In this document: positions 7,620-16,260 of the stretch, piece by piece
Layout: each line of letters begins with the position of its first letter
How positions within the stretch are numbered: the first letter of the stretch is position 1
NCBI RefSeq assembly: GCF_024294805.1
Contig: NZ_JANCLU010000011.1
Location: forward strand, 1-64,000
Reading direction: 5' to 3'
Source of the DNA: Alsobacter ponti
GTDB taxonomy: Bacteria > Pseudomonadota > Alphaproteobacteria > Rhizobiales > Beijerinckiaceae
Length of the DNA stretch: 64,000 bases
Position numbers and translations under genes: made by a program
Notes under the pieces: generated by a model
Databases searched by the model: none
What the model was told of the DNA's origin: nothing
Seen by the model: the letters and a program-made list of their open reading frames with translations, nothing else

Positions 7620-8741
7620 ATGAAGCGGCGCATCGTCGTCTCCCTCGTCTTTTTGCTGGCTGTCGGCCTGTGCGCCGGCCTCGTCTGGTTCAACTTCTTC
7701 CGCGACCGGATGATCGTGCAGTTCTTCGCCGGCATGAAGCGTCCCGCCCAGGTCGTCTCCGCCGTCGACGCCTCGACGCGCGAGTGGGCGCCCGGCATCG
7801 GCGCGATCGGCACGGCGCGCGCCGAGTTCGGCGTGCAGCTCCCCGTCGAGATCGCCGGCGTCGTGCGGGAAATCCGGTTCAAGGCCAACGACCGCGTCAA
7901 TAAGGGCGACGTGCTGGTGCAGCTCGACGACCGCATCGAGCGCGCCGACCTGGTCGACGCCGACGCGGCGGTGAAGCTCGCCGAGGCCAATCTGGACCGC
8001 GCCACCACACTGAAGACCCGCGGCTTCAATACCGAAACGTCCTACGACCAGGCCGTGGCCCAGCTCGCCACCGCGCGCTCGCGGTTGCAGCGCATCCAGG
8101 CGATCATCGACCAGAAGGCGCTGAACGCCCCCTTCGCGGGCATCATCGGCATTCCGCGCATCGACCCCGGCCAGTACCTGCAGGCGGGCACCACGGTCGC
8201 GACGCTGCAGAACCTCGACACGATGAAGGTCGACTTCACCGTGCCCGAGCAGGCCGCCGCGCGGGTGAAGCTCGACCAGCCGGTCCGGTTCGGGACGACC
8301 GAAAACGACCTCTCCGTCAGCGGCCACATCACCGGCATCGACCCGCGTATCGATCCGCAGTCGCGGCTCGTCTCGGTGCGCGCCGTCATCGACGACAACA
8401 AGTCCGCCAACGTGCAGCCCGGCCAGTTCCTGCGCGTGCGCATCGACCTGCCGGCCGAGCCGAACATCCTGACCGTGCCGCAGACGGCCGTGGTGAGCAG
8501 CCTCTACGGCGACTACGTGTTCGTCGCCGAGCCGGACCCGGCGAACGCCGGGCAGTTCGTCGCCCGGCAGGTGTTCGTGAAGGTCGGCCGCCGGGAAGGC
8601 CGCGACGCGGAGATCCTGTCGGGCGTCGAGCAGGGCCAGAAGGTCGTCGTGTCCGGCCAGAACAAGCTGCAGGCCGGCGCGCCGGTCAAGATCGACAACA
8701 GCATCGACCTCTCCAAGGTCGCCTCCGGAACGCAGGACTGA
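7620..8741 (+). CDS. RND efflux periplasmic adaptor (membrane fusion protein)
   Basis: A 373-residue MexE/AcrA-class adaptor linking the inner-membrane pump to an outer-membrane channel. It has one N-terminal membrane anchor (VVSLVFLLAVGLCAGLVWF), a lipoyl half-motif (VVREIRFKANDRVNKGDVLVQLDD), a short coiled-coil hairpin, the second lipoyl half (NAPFAGIIGIPRIDPGQYL) and a beta-barrel/membrane-proximal domain. The ATG at 7620 is preferred (AAAGG about 10 nt upstream) over one at 7536 that would sit at the predicted transcription start. The permease gene follows after 5 nt; no outer-membrane channel gene is attached. Confidence 0.92.
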   Translation: MKRRIVVSLVFLLAVGLCAGLVWFNFFRDRMIVQFFAGMKRPAQVVSAVDASTREWAPGIGAIGTARAEFGVQLPVEIAGVVREIRFKANDRVNKGDVLVQLDDRIERADLVDADAAVKLAEANLDRATTLKTRGFNTETSYDQAVAQLATARSRLQRIQAIIDQKALNAPFAGIIGIPRIDPGQYLQAGTTVATLQNLDTMKVDFTVPEQAAARVKLDQPVRFGTTENDLSVSGHITGIDPRIDPQSRLVSVRAVIDDNKSANVQPGQFLRVRIDLPAEPNILTVPQTAVVSSLYGDYVFVAEPDPANAGQFVARQVFVKVGRREGRDAEILSGVEQGQKVVVSGQNKLQAGAPVKIDNSIDLSKVASGTQD

Positions 8742-8746
8742 CCGCC

Positions 8747-11700
8747 GTGGGCTTCACCGAACTCTTCATACGCAGGCCGGTGCTCGCCTCAGTGGTGAGC
8801 CTGATGATCCTGCTGCTCGGCGCGCAAGGCCTGCTCATCCTGCAGGTCCGCCAATACCCGCGCATCGAGGAGACCACCGTCACCATCACGACGGCCTACA
8901 CCGGCGCGAGCGCCGACCTGATGGAAGGCTTCATCTCGACGCCGATCGCCAAGGCGGTTTCGAGCGCCGAGGGCATCGACTACGTCACCTCGCAGAGCCG
9001 GCTCGGCGTCAGCGTCGTGTCGGCCCGCATGCGCCTGAACACCGACCCCAACGCCGCGCTGACCGAGGTCACCTCCAAGGTGCAGCAGGTGCGCGCGCAG
9101 CTGCCGAAGGAGGCCGAGGACCCGGTCATCGTCAAGGGCACCGGCCAGTCCTTCGCGCTGATGTACCTGACATTCGCCAGCGACCAGATGACCCCGGAGC
9201 AGGTGACGGAGTACCTCACCCGCGTCGTGCAGCCGCGCTTCGCGACGCTGGACGGCGTCGGCTCCGCCGAAATCCTCGGCGGCCGCGACTTCGCCATGCG
9301 GGTCTGGTTCGACCCGCTCAAGCTCGCCTCGCGCAACGTGACGGCCGGCGACGCGCTGAACGCCATCCGCTCCAGCAACTTCCTCGCCGCCCCCGGCAAG
9401 ACGCAGAACGAGTTCGTCGCCTACGCGCTGGAGATGCAGACCACGCTGCAGACGCCGGAGGCGTTCGGCGCGCTGCCGATCCGCGCCTCGGGCGACCAGA
9501 TCGTCCGCCTGCGCGACGTGGCGCGTGTCGAGCTGGGGCCCAAGAACACCGACACGAAGGTGACGTTCAACGGGCGCGAGGGCACCTTCATCGGCGTCAC
9601 GCCCAGCCCCTCGGCCAACCCGCTCACCGTCGCGGCCGGCGTCCACAAGGCCATCGACGAGATGCGCCCCACCCTGCCCAAGGGCATGACGGCGCAGGTG
9701 GTCTATGACGCCTCCAACTTCATCTCCGCCTCGATCCGCGAGGTCTTCAAGACCATCGCCGAGGCGGCGTTGATCGTCGTCGTCGTCATCTTCCTGTTCC
9801 TCGGCTCCTTCCGCTCGGTGGTGATCCCCATCGTCACGATCCCGCTGTCGCTCGTCGGCGTCTGCTTCGTGCTGTTCGTGCTGGGCTACTCGATCAATCT
9901 GCTGACCCTGCTCGCGATGGTGCTGGCCATCGGCCTCGTGGTCGACGACGCCATCGTCGTGGTGGAGAACATCCACCGCCATATCGAGGAGGGGCTGAAG
10001 CCCATCGACGCGGCCATCGTGGGGATGAAGGAGATCTTCAGCCCCGTCGTGTCGATGACCATCACGCTCGCCGCCGTGTACGCCCCCATCGGCTTCACGC
10101 AGGGCCTCACCGGCACGCTGTTCCGCGAGTTCGCGTTCACGCTCGCCGGCGCGGTGGTGATCTCCGGCGTGATCGCGGTGACGCTGTCGCCGATGATGTC
10201 CTCGCGCCTGCTCCGGCCGGGTTCGAGCGGCTTCGCCGGCTTCATCGACCGCACCTTCACCAAGATCGAGAACTGGTACGGGCGCCGGCTGAGCGGATCG
10301 CTGAACAGCCGGGGCGTGACGCTGGTGATCGTCGCGGCGCTGCTGGCGACCACCGTGTTCCTGTTCATGAAGACGCCGTCCGAACTCGCGCCGGAAGAGG
10401 ACCAGGGCGCGTTCCTCGGCCTCGTCAACGTGCCGAAATACGCCACCTCGGACTACACCCAGACCTTCGCCAAGGGCTTCACCCGCGCCGGCGAGAAGAT
10501 TCCGGAGATCGAGGACACCTTCATGGTGGCCGGCATGGACGGCGGCGGCGGGGCGTTCATCGGCTTCAAGCTGAAGGAATGGAGCGAGCGCAGCCGCAAG
10601 CCGGCCCTGATCAAGCAGGACATCCAGAACCTGCTCGACGCCAACGCCGGCGTGCAGGCCTTCATCTTCTCGCCGCCGGCTCTGCCGGGCTCGAGCGGCG
10701 GCCTGCCGATCCAGTACGTGCTGCGCACCATCGGCAGTTCCTCGCAGGCCTTCGAGATCGGCGAGGAGGTGAAGAAGCGCGCCCTGGCGAGCGGCCGCTT
10801 CATCGTCGTGCAGAACTCGATGACCTACGAGTCGCCGCGCGCCCGCATCATCGTCGACCGCGACAGGGCCGCCGCGCTGGGCGTGGCGGTGAGCGAGATC
10901 GGCACGACGCTGAGCGCGCTGGTGGGCGGCGGCACCGTCGGCAAGTTCGACCGCGACAACCGAAGCTACGACGTGGTCACCCAGGTGTCGCAGGAGAACC
11001 GGCTCAATCCCGAGCGGCTCGGCCAGTTTTACCTGCGCGCCACGGACGGCACGATGGTGCCCCTGTCGGCGGTGATCCGCATCGAGACCGACGCCGCGCC
11101 GGCGGCCATCGAGCAGTTCAACCAGCTCAACTCGGCCACCATCTCGGCCCTGCCGATGCCGGGCGTCACCACCGGCGAGGGCCTCAAGGTGCTGCGCGAC
11201 ATCGCCGCCGAGGTGATGCCGACCGGCTTCTACGAGGACTATGCCGGCCAGTCCCGCCTCGAGGTGAAGGAAGGCAGTTCGGTCGGCCTCGCCTTCGGGC
11301 TGGCGCTGATCGTCATCTACCTGGTGCTGGCGGCGCAGTTCGAGAGCTTCCGCGACCCGTTCATCATCATGATGTCGGTGCCGCTGTCGCTGTTCGGCGC
11401 GATGGCCTTCCTCAATCTCGGCCTGGCGACGCTGAACATCTACACGGAAGTGGGCCTGATCACGCTGATCGGCCTCATCACCAAGCACGGCATCCTGATG
11501 GTGGAGTTCGCCAACGATCTGCAGGAACAACGCGGATTGTCGCGGCGCGCCGCCATCGAGGAGGCCGCCAAGGTGCGGCTGCGGCCCATCCTGATGACGA
11601 CCGCCGCCATGGTGCTCGGCGTCGTGCCGCTCATCACCGCGACGGGCGCGGGCGGCGCGGCCCGCTTCTCGATCGGCATCGTGATCGCCACGGGCATGTC

Positions 11701-11830
11701 CATCGGCACGATCTTCACGCTGTTCGTGGTGCCGATGTTCTACACCCTGCTGGCCCGCGACCGCGGGCGGGCCTCGGCTGCGGCTGCGGCCGCCGCGCCG
11801 GCCGGCGAGATGCGCCACGCGGCGGAATAG
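8747..11830 (+). CDS. RND family efflux permease (AcrB/MexF-like)
   Basis: A 1027-residue proton-driven exporter of normal length with 12 expected membrane helices and two large periplasmic loops. The N-terminus (FIRRPVLASVVSLMILLLGAQG) is typical. The paired acidic residues of helix 4 are present in GLVVDDAIVVVENIHRH, and the helix 10 lysine region is seen as LITKHGILMVEFANDLQ. The start is GTG at 8747, 5 nt after the adaptor stop. It would form the inner-membrane trimer with the upstream adaptor and export small amphipathic toxicants; the specificity is unknown. A strong terminator follows. Confidence 0.93.
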   Translation: MGFTELFIRRPVLASVVSLMILLLGAQGLLILQVRQYPRIEETTVTITTAYTGASADLMEGFISTPIAKAVSSAEGIDYVTSQSRLGVSVVSARMRLNTDPNAALTEVTSKVQQVRAQLPKEAEDPVIVKGTGQSFALMYLTFASDQMTPEQVTEYLTRVVQPRFATLDGVGSAEILGGRDFAMRVWFDPLKLASRNVTAGDALNAIRSSNFLAAPGKTQNEFVAYALEMQTTLQTPEAFGALPIRASGDQIVRLRDVARVELGPKNTDTKVTFNGREGTFIGVTPSPSANPLTVAAGVHKAIDEMRPTLPKGMTAQVVYDASNFISASIREVFKTIAEAALIVVVVIFLFLGSFRSVVIPIVTIPLSLVGVCFVLFVLGYSINLLTLLAMVLAIGLVVDDAIVVVENIHRHIEEGLKPIDAAIVGMKEIFSPVVSMTITLAAVYAPIGFTQGLTGTLFREFAFTLAGAVVISGVIAVTLSPMMSSRLLRPGSSGFAGFIDRTFTKIENWYGRRLSGSLNSRGVTLVIVAALLATTVFLFMKTPSELAPEEDQGAFLGLVNVPKYATSDYTQTFAKGFTRAGEKIPEIEDTFMVAGMDGGGGAFIGFKLKEWSERSRKPALIKQDIQNLLDANAGVQAFIFSPPALPGSSGGLPIQYVLRTIGSSSQAFEIGEEVKKRALASGRFIVVQNSMTYESPRARIIVDRDRAAALGVAVSEIGTTLSALVGGGTVGKFDRDNRSYDVVTQVSQENRLNPERLGQFYLRATDGTMVPLSAVIRIETDAAPAAIEQFNQLNSATISALPMPGVTTGEGLKVLRDIAAEVMPTGFYEDYAGQSRLEVKEGSSVGLAFGLALIVIYLVLAAQFESFRDPFIIMMSVPLSLFGAMAFLNLGLATLNIYTEVGLITLIGLITKHGILMVEFANDLQEQRGLSRRAAIEEAAKVRLRPILMTTAAMVLGVVPLITATGAGGAARFSIGIVIATGMSIGTIFTLFVVPMFYTLLARDRGRASAAAAAAAPAGEMRHAAE

Positions 11831-11833
11831 ATG

Positions 11834-11869
11834 AAACGGCCCGGCCCATGCGGCCGGGCCGTTTTGTTT
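11834..11869 (+). terminator. Rho-independent terminator after the first RND operon
   Basis: A 13-bp stem (11834-11846 with 11852-11864, 5-nt loop) ends in a T-rich GTTTTGTTT tail, just after the permease stop codon. Confidence 0.92.
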
Positions 11870-11882
11870 GGGCCGCACGGAT

Positions 11883-11891
11883 TTATCCACA
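11883..11891 (+). promoter_or_regulatory. Consensus DnaA box
   Basis: TTATCCACA, a perfect match to the DnaA-box consensus, lies in the AT-richer intergenic region before the small secreted protein gene. It is a single box, not a cluster. The rest of the 277-nt gap holds a 6-bp inverted repeat (GTCAAG at 12034, CTTGAC at 12049) and presumably the promoter of the next gene. Confidence 0.55.
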
Positions 11892-12107
11892 GGTTAAACG
11901 CCTGCGCCGCCATGATGATTTTGGCTGGACGAGGCGCGCGTGGTTAATCTTTTGTGGAAGCCTCCCCCTTCGAGTGAGGCGAATGCGCAACAGATCGGCC
12001 GGATTTAACGGTTCATTCGACCTTTCGCGACTCGTCAAGTCCAGCAAGCTTGACTGCACTCCCAAGTTGTCCGACTTCTTGGCGGAAGGACAATGGGGAT
12101 TCCACAA

Positions 12108-12473
12108 ATGCTGCTAAGGACACTGGTTTTGGCGGCCGGGGCGGCGCTGCTGACCAGCGCGTCGGTCAACGCCGCCGACATGGCCTACAACCCGGGCTAT
12201 TGCGGCGTGATGGTCCGGTCCCCGCTGCTCGACCAGCCCATCGCCACGATGCGGCAGGCCGTCGACGAGCGCTACGAGCGTTCGGTCCAGGTCGCCGAGA
12301 TGACGCCGACGATCTACAACACATCCCCCCGCTTCGTGTGGGCCTCGGAGGCGAAGGTCGCCTGCGGCATGGCCATCGGCTTCTTCGGAAGCGGCGAGGT
12401 GAACGAGGAAATGGTCAGCAAGTGCGACTGCTTCTACGGCCGCATGGTGGCTTACACGGGCTCGCTGAAATGA
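12108..12473 (+). CDS. Small exported cysteine-containing protein
   Basis: A 121-residue protein with a clear Sec signal (MLLRTLVLAAGAALLTSASVNA, cleavage near residue 22). The mature part has four cysteines (GYCGVM, VACGMA, KCDCFYG), an even number that would suit disulfides in the periplasm. The ATG at 12108 is preferred because GGGGA lies 8 nt before it; the ATG at 12093 has GGAAGGA only 2 nt away. I do not recognise the family. A GC hairpin (12485-12503) follows. It lies upstream of the type I secretion genes but 149 nt apart, so operon membership is doubtful. Confidence 0.72.
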   Translation: MLLRTLVLAAGAALLTSASVNAADMAYNPGYCGVMVRSPLLDQPIATMRQAVDERYERSVQVAEMTPTIYNTSPRFVWASEAKVACGMAIGFFGSGEVNEEMVSKCDCFYGRMVAYTGSLK

Positions 12474-12622
12474 GCTGAGCCGACCCGGCCCCGCTGGGGC
12501 CGGCGAGCGACCGGGCGGACCCGGCGCGCCTCCCCGAGCGGGTGGCGCGGCCGGGCGAACGGTTGAACTGAAATTGCTCCGGCCCGGCCTGATGGGCGCG
12601 GGACCGTGGGACGGGGGACAAG

Positions 12623-14032
12623 ATGCAGGTGGTGAACGAAAGGAAGCGCCGCGGGCTGAGAAGCTGGATGCTCGCGTCCGTCGCGCTGCTCGGGACGATG
12701 GGCGCGGCTCACGCGCTGAGCCTGAAGGAAGCGGTGTCCATCGCCATCGACTCGAACCCGGAGATCGGGCAGGCCATCCAGAACCGCGAGGCCATCGAGT
12801 TCGAACTGCGGCAGGCCCGCGGCCTCTATCTGCCCCGCCTGGACCTCGAGGCGTCCGGCGGCGCGCGGCGCTACAACAGCCCGTCGCGGCGCGGCCAGGG
12901 CATCGAGAACCGCGGCCTGCAGCCGGTCGAGGCCGAGCTGATCGCCACGCAGAAGGTGTTCGACGGCTTCGGCCGCGAGGCCGAGGTGGAGCGCCAGGCG
13001 TCGCGCGTCGACGGCGCGTCCTTTCGCGTCCTCGAGCGCTCGCAGTACATCGCCCTGGCGATCGCGCGCGAATACACCGAAGTCATCCTGCAAAGCCGCA
13101 TCGCCGCCATCGCCGCCGAGAACGTCGCCTTCCACCGCCGCATCTCCGGCGACATCGACGCCGGCGTGCGCAGCGGAACGCTGACCGACGCCGACCGCTT
13201 CCAGGCGACGGAGCGCCTGACGGCCGCCATGTCGCGCCAGAAGCAGGCCGAGGAAGACCTCGCCACCGCGCGCATCCGCTTCTACACGCTGGTGGGCCAG
13301 CAGATCGGCTCGCCGAGCCCGCTGCCGGCGCTCGCCCCGACGCTGCCGCGCTCTCTCGCCGACGCCATCGGCAAGGGCCGCACCAACAACCCGCAGGTGG
13401 CGATGGCGCAGGCCGACGTCGACGCCGGCGAGGCGCTGGTGAAGGCCGCCCGCTCCCGCTACTACCCGGAAATCCTGCTGGAAGGCCGCGCCCGCGGCGG
13501 CAACGACATCGACGCCGTCGAGGGCCACACCTCCGACGTGCTGGGCCGCGCGGTGATGCGCTGGAACCTGTTCGACGGCGGCAACACCAGCGCCAACGAG
13601 CAGGAGCAGATCCGCCGCGCCAGCGAGCTGCGCCTGCGGCTCCACCAGGTGTTCCGCGAGGTCGAGGAAGCGGTGCGCATCTCGTGGGAGCGCCGCAACA
13701 GCCAGGCCGAACTCGCCGCCCTCCTGGCGCAGCAGTTCTCCCAGTCCGGGCAGGTCGTGACGGCCTACCAGGACCAGTTCCGGGTCGGCCGCCGCTCGCT
13801 GCTCGACCTGCTGGACGCCCAGAACACCAAGACTAACTCGGCCGTGCTGCTCGAGACGGCGCGCTATGCGTCGCTCTTCGCGGAGTACCGGCTGTCGGCC
13901 GCCACCGGCGTCCTCGTTCAGACCCTGGGCCTGAAACCGCCGACGCAATCCGACGCCTATGCCCGGGCGAAGGCGAGCGTACCCCCGACGCCTCCGGCCG
14001 AGACCTACACGCGGTACTCGCCCACTCGTTGA
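12623..14032 (+). CDS. TolC family outer-membrane channel of a type I secretion system
   Basis: A 469-residue outer-membrane factor of the TolC/LapE type. A signal peptide (to about residue 30, AHALS) is followed by the duplicated helical-barrel repeat seen twice: SIAIDSNPEIGQAIQNREAIE with QARGLYLPRLDLEA, and GRTNNPQVAMAQADVDAGEALVKAARSRYYPEI. The C-terminal half also has VGRRSLLDLLDAQNTKTNSAVLLETA, a typical TolC signature. It forms the outer-membrane tunnel for the ABC exporter and HlyD adaptor that follow. GGGGGAC precedes the start. Its stop overlaps the proposed start of the ABC gene, so the genes are coupled. Confidence 0.93.
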   Translation: MQVVNERKRRGLRSWMLASVALLGTMGAAHALSLKEAVSIAIDSNPEIGQAIQNREAIEFELRQARGLYLPRLDLEASGGARRYNSPSRRGQGIENRGLQPVEAELIATQKVFDGFGREAEVERQASRVDGASFRVLERSQYIALAIAREYTEVILQSRIAAIAAENVAFHRRISGDIDAGVRSGTLTDADRFQATERLTAAMSRQKQAEEDLATARIRFYTLVGQQIGSPSPLPALAPTLPRSLADAIGKGRTNNPQVAMAQADVDAGEALVKAARSRYYPEILLEGRARGGNDIDAVEGHTSDVLGRAVMRWNLFDGGNTSANEQEQIRRASELRLRLHQVFREVEEAVRISWERRNSQAELAALLAQQFSQSGQVVTAYQDQFRVGRRSLLDLLDAQNTKTNSAVLLETARYASLFAEYRLSAATGVLVQTLGLKPPTQSDAYARAKASVPPTPPAETYTRYSPTR

Positions 14033-16239
14033 TCGGAACGCCTTTGCTTGCCATTGCCGCCGACCCATCGCCGGGCTCCCCAGAGCCCGGCGAACGTGCC
14101 TCTGAAGCCCCGGCGCGGATCGCGGCCGCCTCGGACGCGCTGCTGACCTGCCTGCAGTTCCTGGCCCGCCACTACGACAAGCCGTCCTCCGAGACGACGC
14201 TGACCGCCGGCCTCCCGCTCGACAACGGGCTGCTGACCGACGAGCTGCTGCCTCGCGCCGCCCACCGCGTCGGCCTCGTGGCGGCCGGGACCGTGCGCCG
14301 CCTCTCCGACTTCAACGCCATCGACCTGCCGGCCATCGTGTTCCTCAAGGGCCACCGGCCGGTGGTGCTGCTCAGCCTCTCCGACAGGAAGCCGTGCCGC
14401 GTGTTCCTGCCGCACAATGGCGGCGTCAGCGCGGTGCCGTTCGGCGAGCTGGCGGACCTGTACGAGGGCTCGGGCATCACCGTCGCGCCCCACTACGACG
14501 CGCAGGACTTCGACGGCGAGCGGCCGACGCACATCCAGCGCGGCCACTGGTTCTGGGGTCCGGTCAAGAGCCAGCGCAAGGCCTTCGTGACGGTCTGCCT
14601 CGCGGCGCTGATGATCAACCTCATCGGCCTCGCCGCGCCGCTGTTCACGATGAACGTCTACGACCGCGTGCTGCCGAACAAGGCGATCTCGACGCTGTGG
14701 GTGCTGGCGCTCGGCTTCGCGGTGGTGCTGCTGTTCGACTTCATCCTCAAGCTCGCGCGCGCCGTTCTGCTCGACACCATCGGCAAGAAGCTCGACATCC
14801 AGCTCTCCGAGGCGATCTTCGAGAAGATCCTCAACACGCCGCTGAAGGACCGCCCCAGCTCCACCGGCGAATTCGTCAACCGGGTGACGCAGTACGAGTA
14901 CATCCGCGAGTTCTTCACCTCGAACACGGTCGCCGTGTTCATCGACTGCAGCTTCCTCTTCATCTTCTTCCTGGTGATCTACCAGATCAGCGGCTGGCTG
15001 GTGGTGTTCCCGATGGTCGCCACGGCGCTGGTGATCGCGGCCGGGCTGATCGCGCAGAAGATGATCGGCGAGAAGATGGCCGCCTCGCAGGCGGAAAGCT
15101 CGCTGCGCCATGCCATGCTGGTGGAGGCCGTCGGCGCGCTGGAGACGATCAAGGGCATCCGCGCCGAGGGCGCGCTGCTGCGTCGCTGGGACAACATCAT
15201 CCGCACGGCGTCGGTGACGCAGGAGCAGATCAAGACGATTTCCTCCACCGCCATCTACTTTTCGCTGCTGCTCCAGCAGCTCGTGACGGTCTTCGTGGTG
15301 ATCGGCGGCACCTACAGCTTCGCCGAGGGCCAGCTCTCCACCGGCGCCATCATCGCCACGGTGATGCTCGCCTCCCGCGCCGTCGCCCCCCTCACCTCCG
15401 TCGCCACCACGCTGACGCGCGCCCGCCACGCCTTCGCGGCGATGCGCACGCTGAACGGGCTGATGGACAGCCCCGACGAGCGCATTTCGCAGAAGAACTT
15501 CGTCAACCGGCCGGTCGAGGCCGGCGCGGTGCAGATCCGCAACGGCGTGTTCTATTACCCGCACGTGCAGCGGCGCATCCTCGACGGGATCAACCTGTCG
15601 ATCCGGCCGGGCGAGAAGGTCGGCGTCATCGGCCGCGTCGGTTCGGGCAAGACGACGCTGGGCCGCCTGATCGCAGGGCTCTACCCGCTGACCGACGGCG
15701 AGCTGCTGATCGACGGCGTCGACGTGCGCCAGTACCACCCGCACGAGGTGCGCAAGGCGGTCGCCATCGTCTCGCAGGACACCGACCTGTTCCTCGGCTC
15801 GGTGAAGGAAAACATCCTGATGGCGCGGCCCAACGCCACGGACGAGGAGCTGGTGCGCGCCTGCAAGCTGGCGGGCGTCGACGACTTCGTGTCGCAGCAC
15901 CCGATGGGCTACGACATGCCGGCCGGCGAGCGCGGCCGCAACCTCTCCACCGGACAGCGCCAGGCGGTCGCCATCGCCCGCGCCTTCCTCATCAAGCCGA
16001 AGATCCTGTTCCTCGACGAGCCGTCCAGCTCGATGGACCTCGCCACCGAACGCGTCTTCCTGGCTCGCCTCCAGGAGAACATGCCGGCCGACCAGACCCT
16101 GCTGATCGCCACCCACCGCTACAGCATGCTGGCGCTTGTCGATCGGCTGATCGTGGTGGAAAACGGCAGGATCGCCGCGGATGGCCCCAAGGAGACCGTG
16201 CTGAACGCGCTGCGCAACGCCAGCGCCGGCTCCGCCTGA
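14029..16239 (+). CDS. Type I secretion ABC permease/ATPase with C39-like domain (LapB-like)
   Basis: A 736-residue exporter. An N-terminal peptidase-C39-like domain (about residues 35-140) lacks the catalytic cysteine, as in exporters of large unprocessed RTX proteins. The transmembrane domain follows (about 180-430), then the ATPase: Walker A GRVGSGKTT near 535, signature LSTGQRQ near 639, Walker B ILFLDEP near 660 and the switch His in ATHRYS. The proposed TTG start overlaps the upstream stop (TTGA) and lacks a good ribosome-binding site; a TTG at 14044 is an alternative. It powers secretion through the neighbouring HlyD and TolC partners. The secreted substrate is not obvious nearby. Confidence 0.92.
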   Translation: MIGTPLLAIAADPSPGSPEPGERASEAPARIAAASDALLTCLQFLARHYDKPSSETTLTAGLPLDNGLLTDELLPRAAHRVGLVAAGTVRRLSDFNAIDLPAIVFLKGHRPVVLLSLSDRKPCRVFLPHNGGVSAVPFGELADLYEGSGITVAPHYDAQDFDGERPTHIQRGHWFWGPVKSQRKAFVTVCLAALMINLIGLAAPLFTMNVYDRVLPNKAISTLWVLALGFAVVLLFDFILKLARAVLLDTIGKKLDIQLSEAIFEKILNTPLKDRPSSTGEFVNRVTQYEYIREFFTSNTVAVFIDCSFLFIFFLVIYQISGWLVVFPMVATALVIAAGLIAQKMIGEKMAASQAESSLRHAMLVEAVGALETIKGIRAEGALLRRWDNIIRTASVTQEQIKTISSTAIYFSLLLQQLVTVFVVIGGTYSFAEGQLSTGAIIATVMLASRAVAPLTSVATTLTRARHAFAAMRTLNGLMDSPDERISQKNFVNRPVEAGAVQIRNGVFYYPHVQRRILDGINLSIRPGEKVGVIGRVGSGKTTLGRLIAGLYPLTDGELLIDGVDVRQYHPHEVRKAVAIVSQDTDLFLGSVKENILMARPNATDEELVRACKLAGVDDFVSQHPMGYDMPAGERGRNLSTGQRQAVAIARAFLIKPKILFLDEPSSSMDLATERVFLARLQENMPADQTLLIATHRYSMLALVDRLIVVENGRIAADGPKETVLNALRNASAGSA

Positions 16240-16260
16240 GCGGCCGGGGAGCGAAGTGGC

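Noticed and set aside
8789-11890. Minus-strand open frame of about 1030 codons opposite the first RND permease
   Set aside because: The composition (Asp/His/Arg/Gly-rich, no hydrophobic pattern) is that of a mirror frame, and the sense strand encodes a full-length RND permease.
11870-12107. Possible replication origin around the DnaA box at 11883
   Set aside because: Only one box is present, there is no cluster of boxes, and no dnaA, hemE or parAB genes are near. The ssb-uvrA box at 39013 is likewise single.
12093-12107. Upstream ATG for the small secreted protein
   Set aside because: Its purine-rich box is only 2 nt away, while the ATG at 12108 has GGGGA at 8 nt and gives a compact signal peptide.
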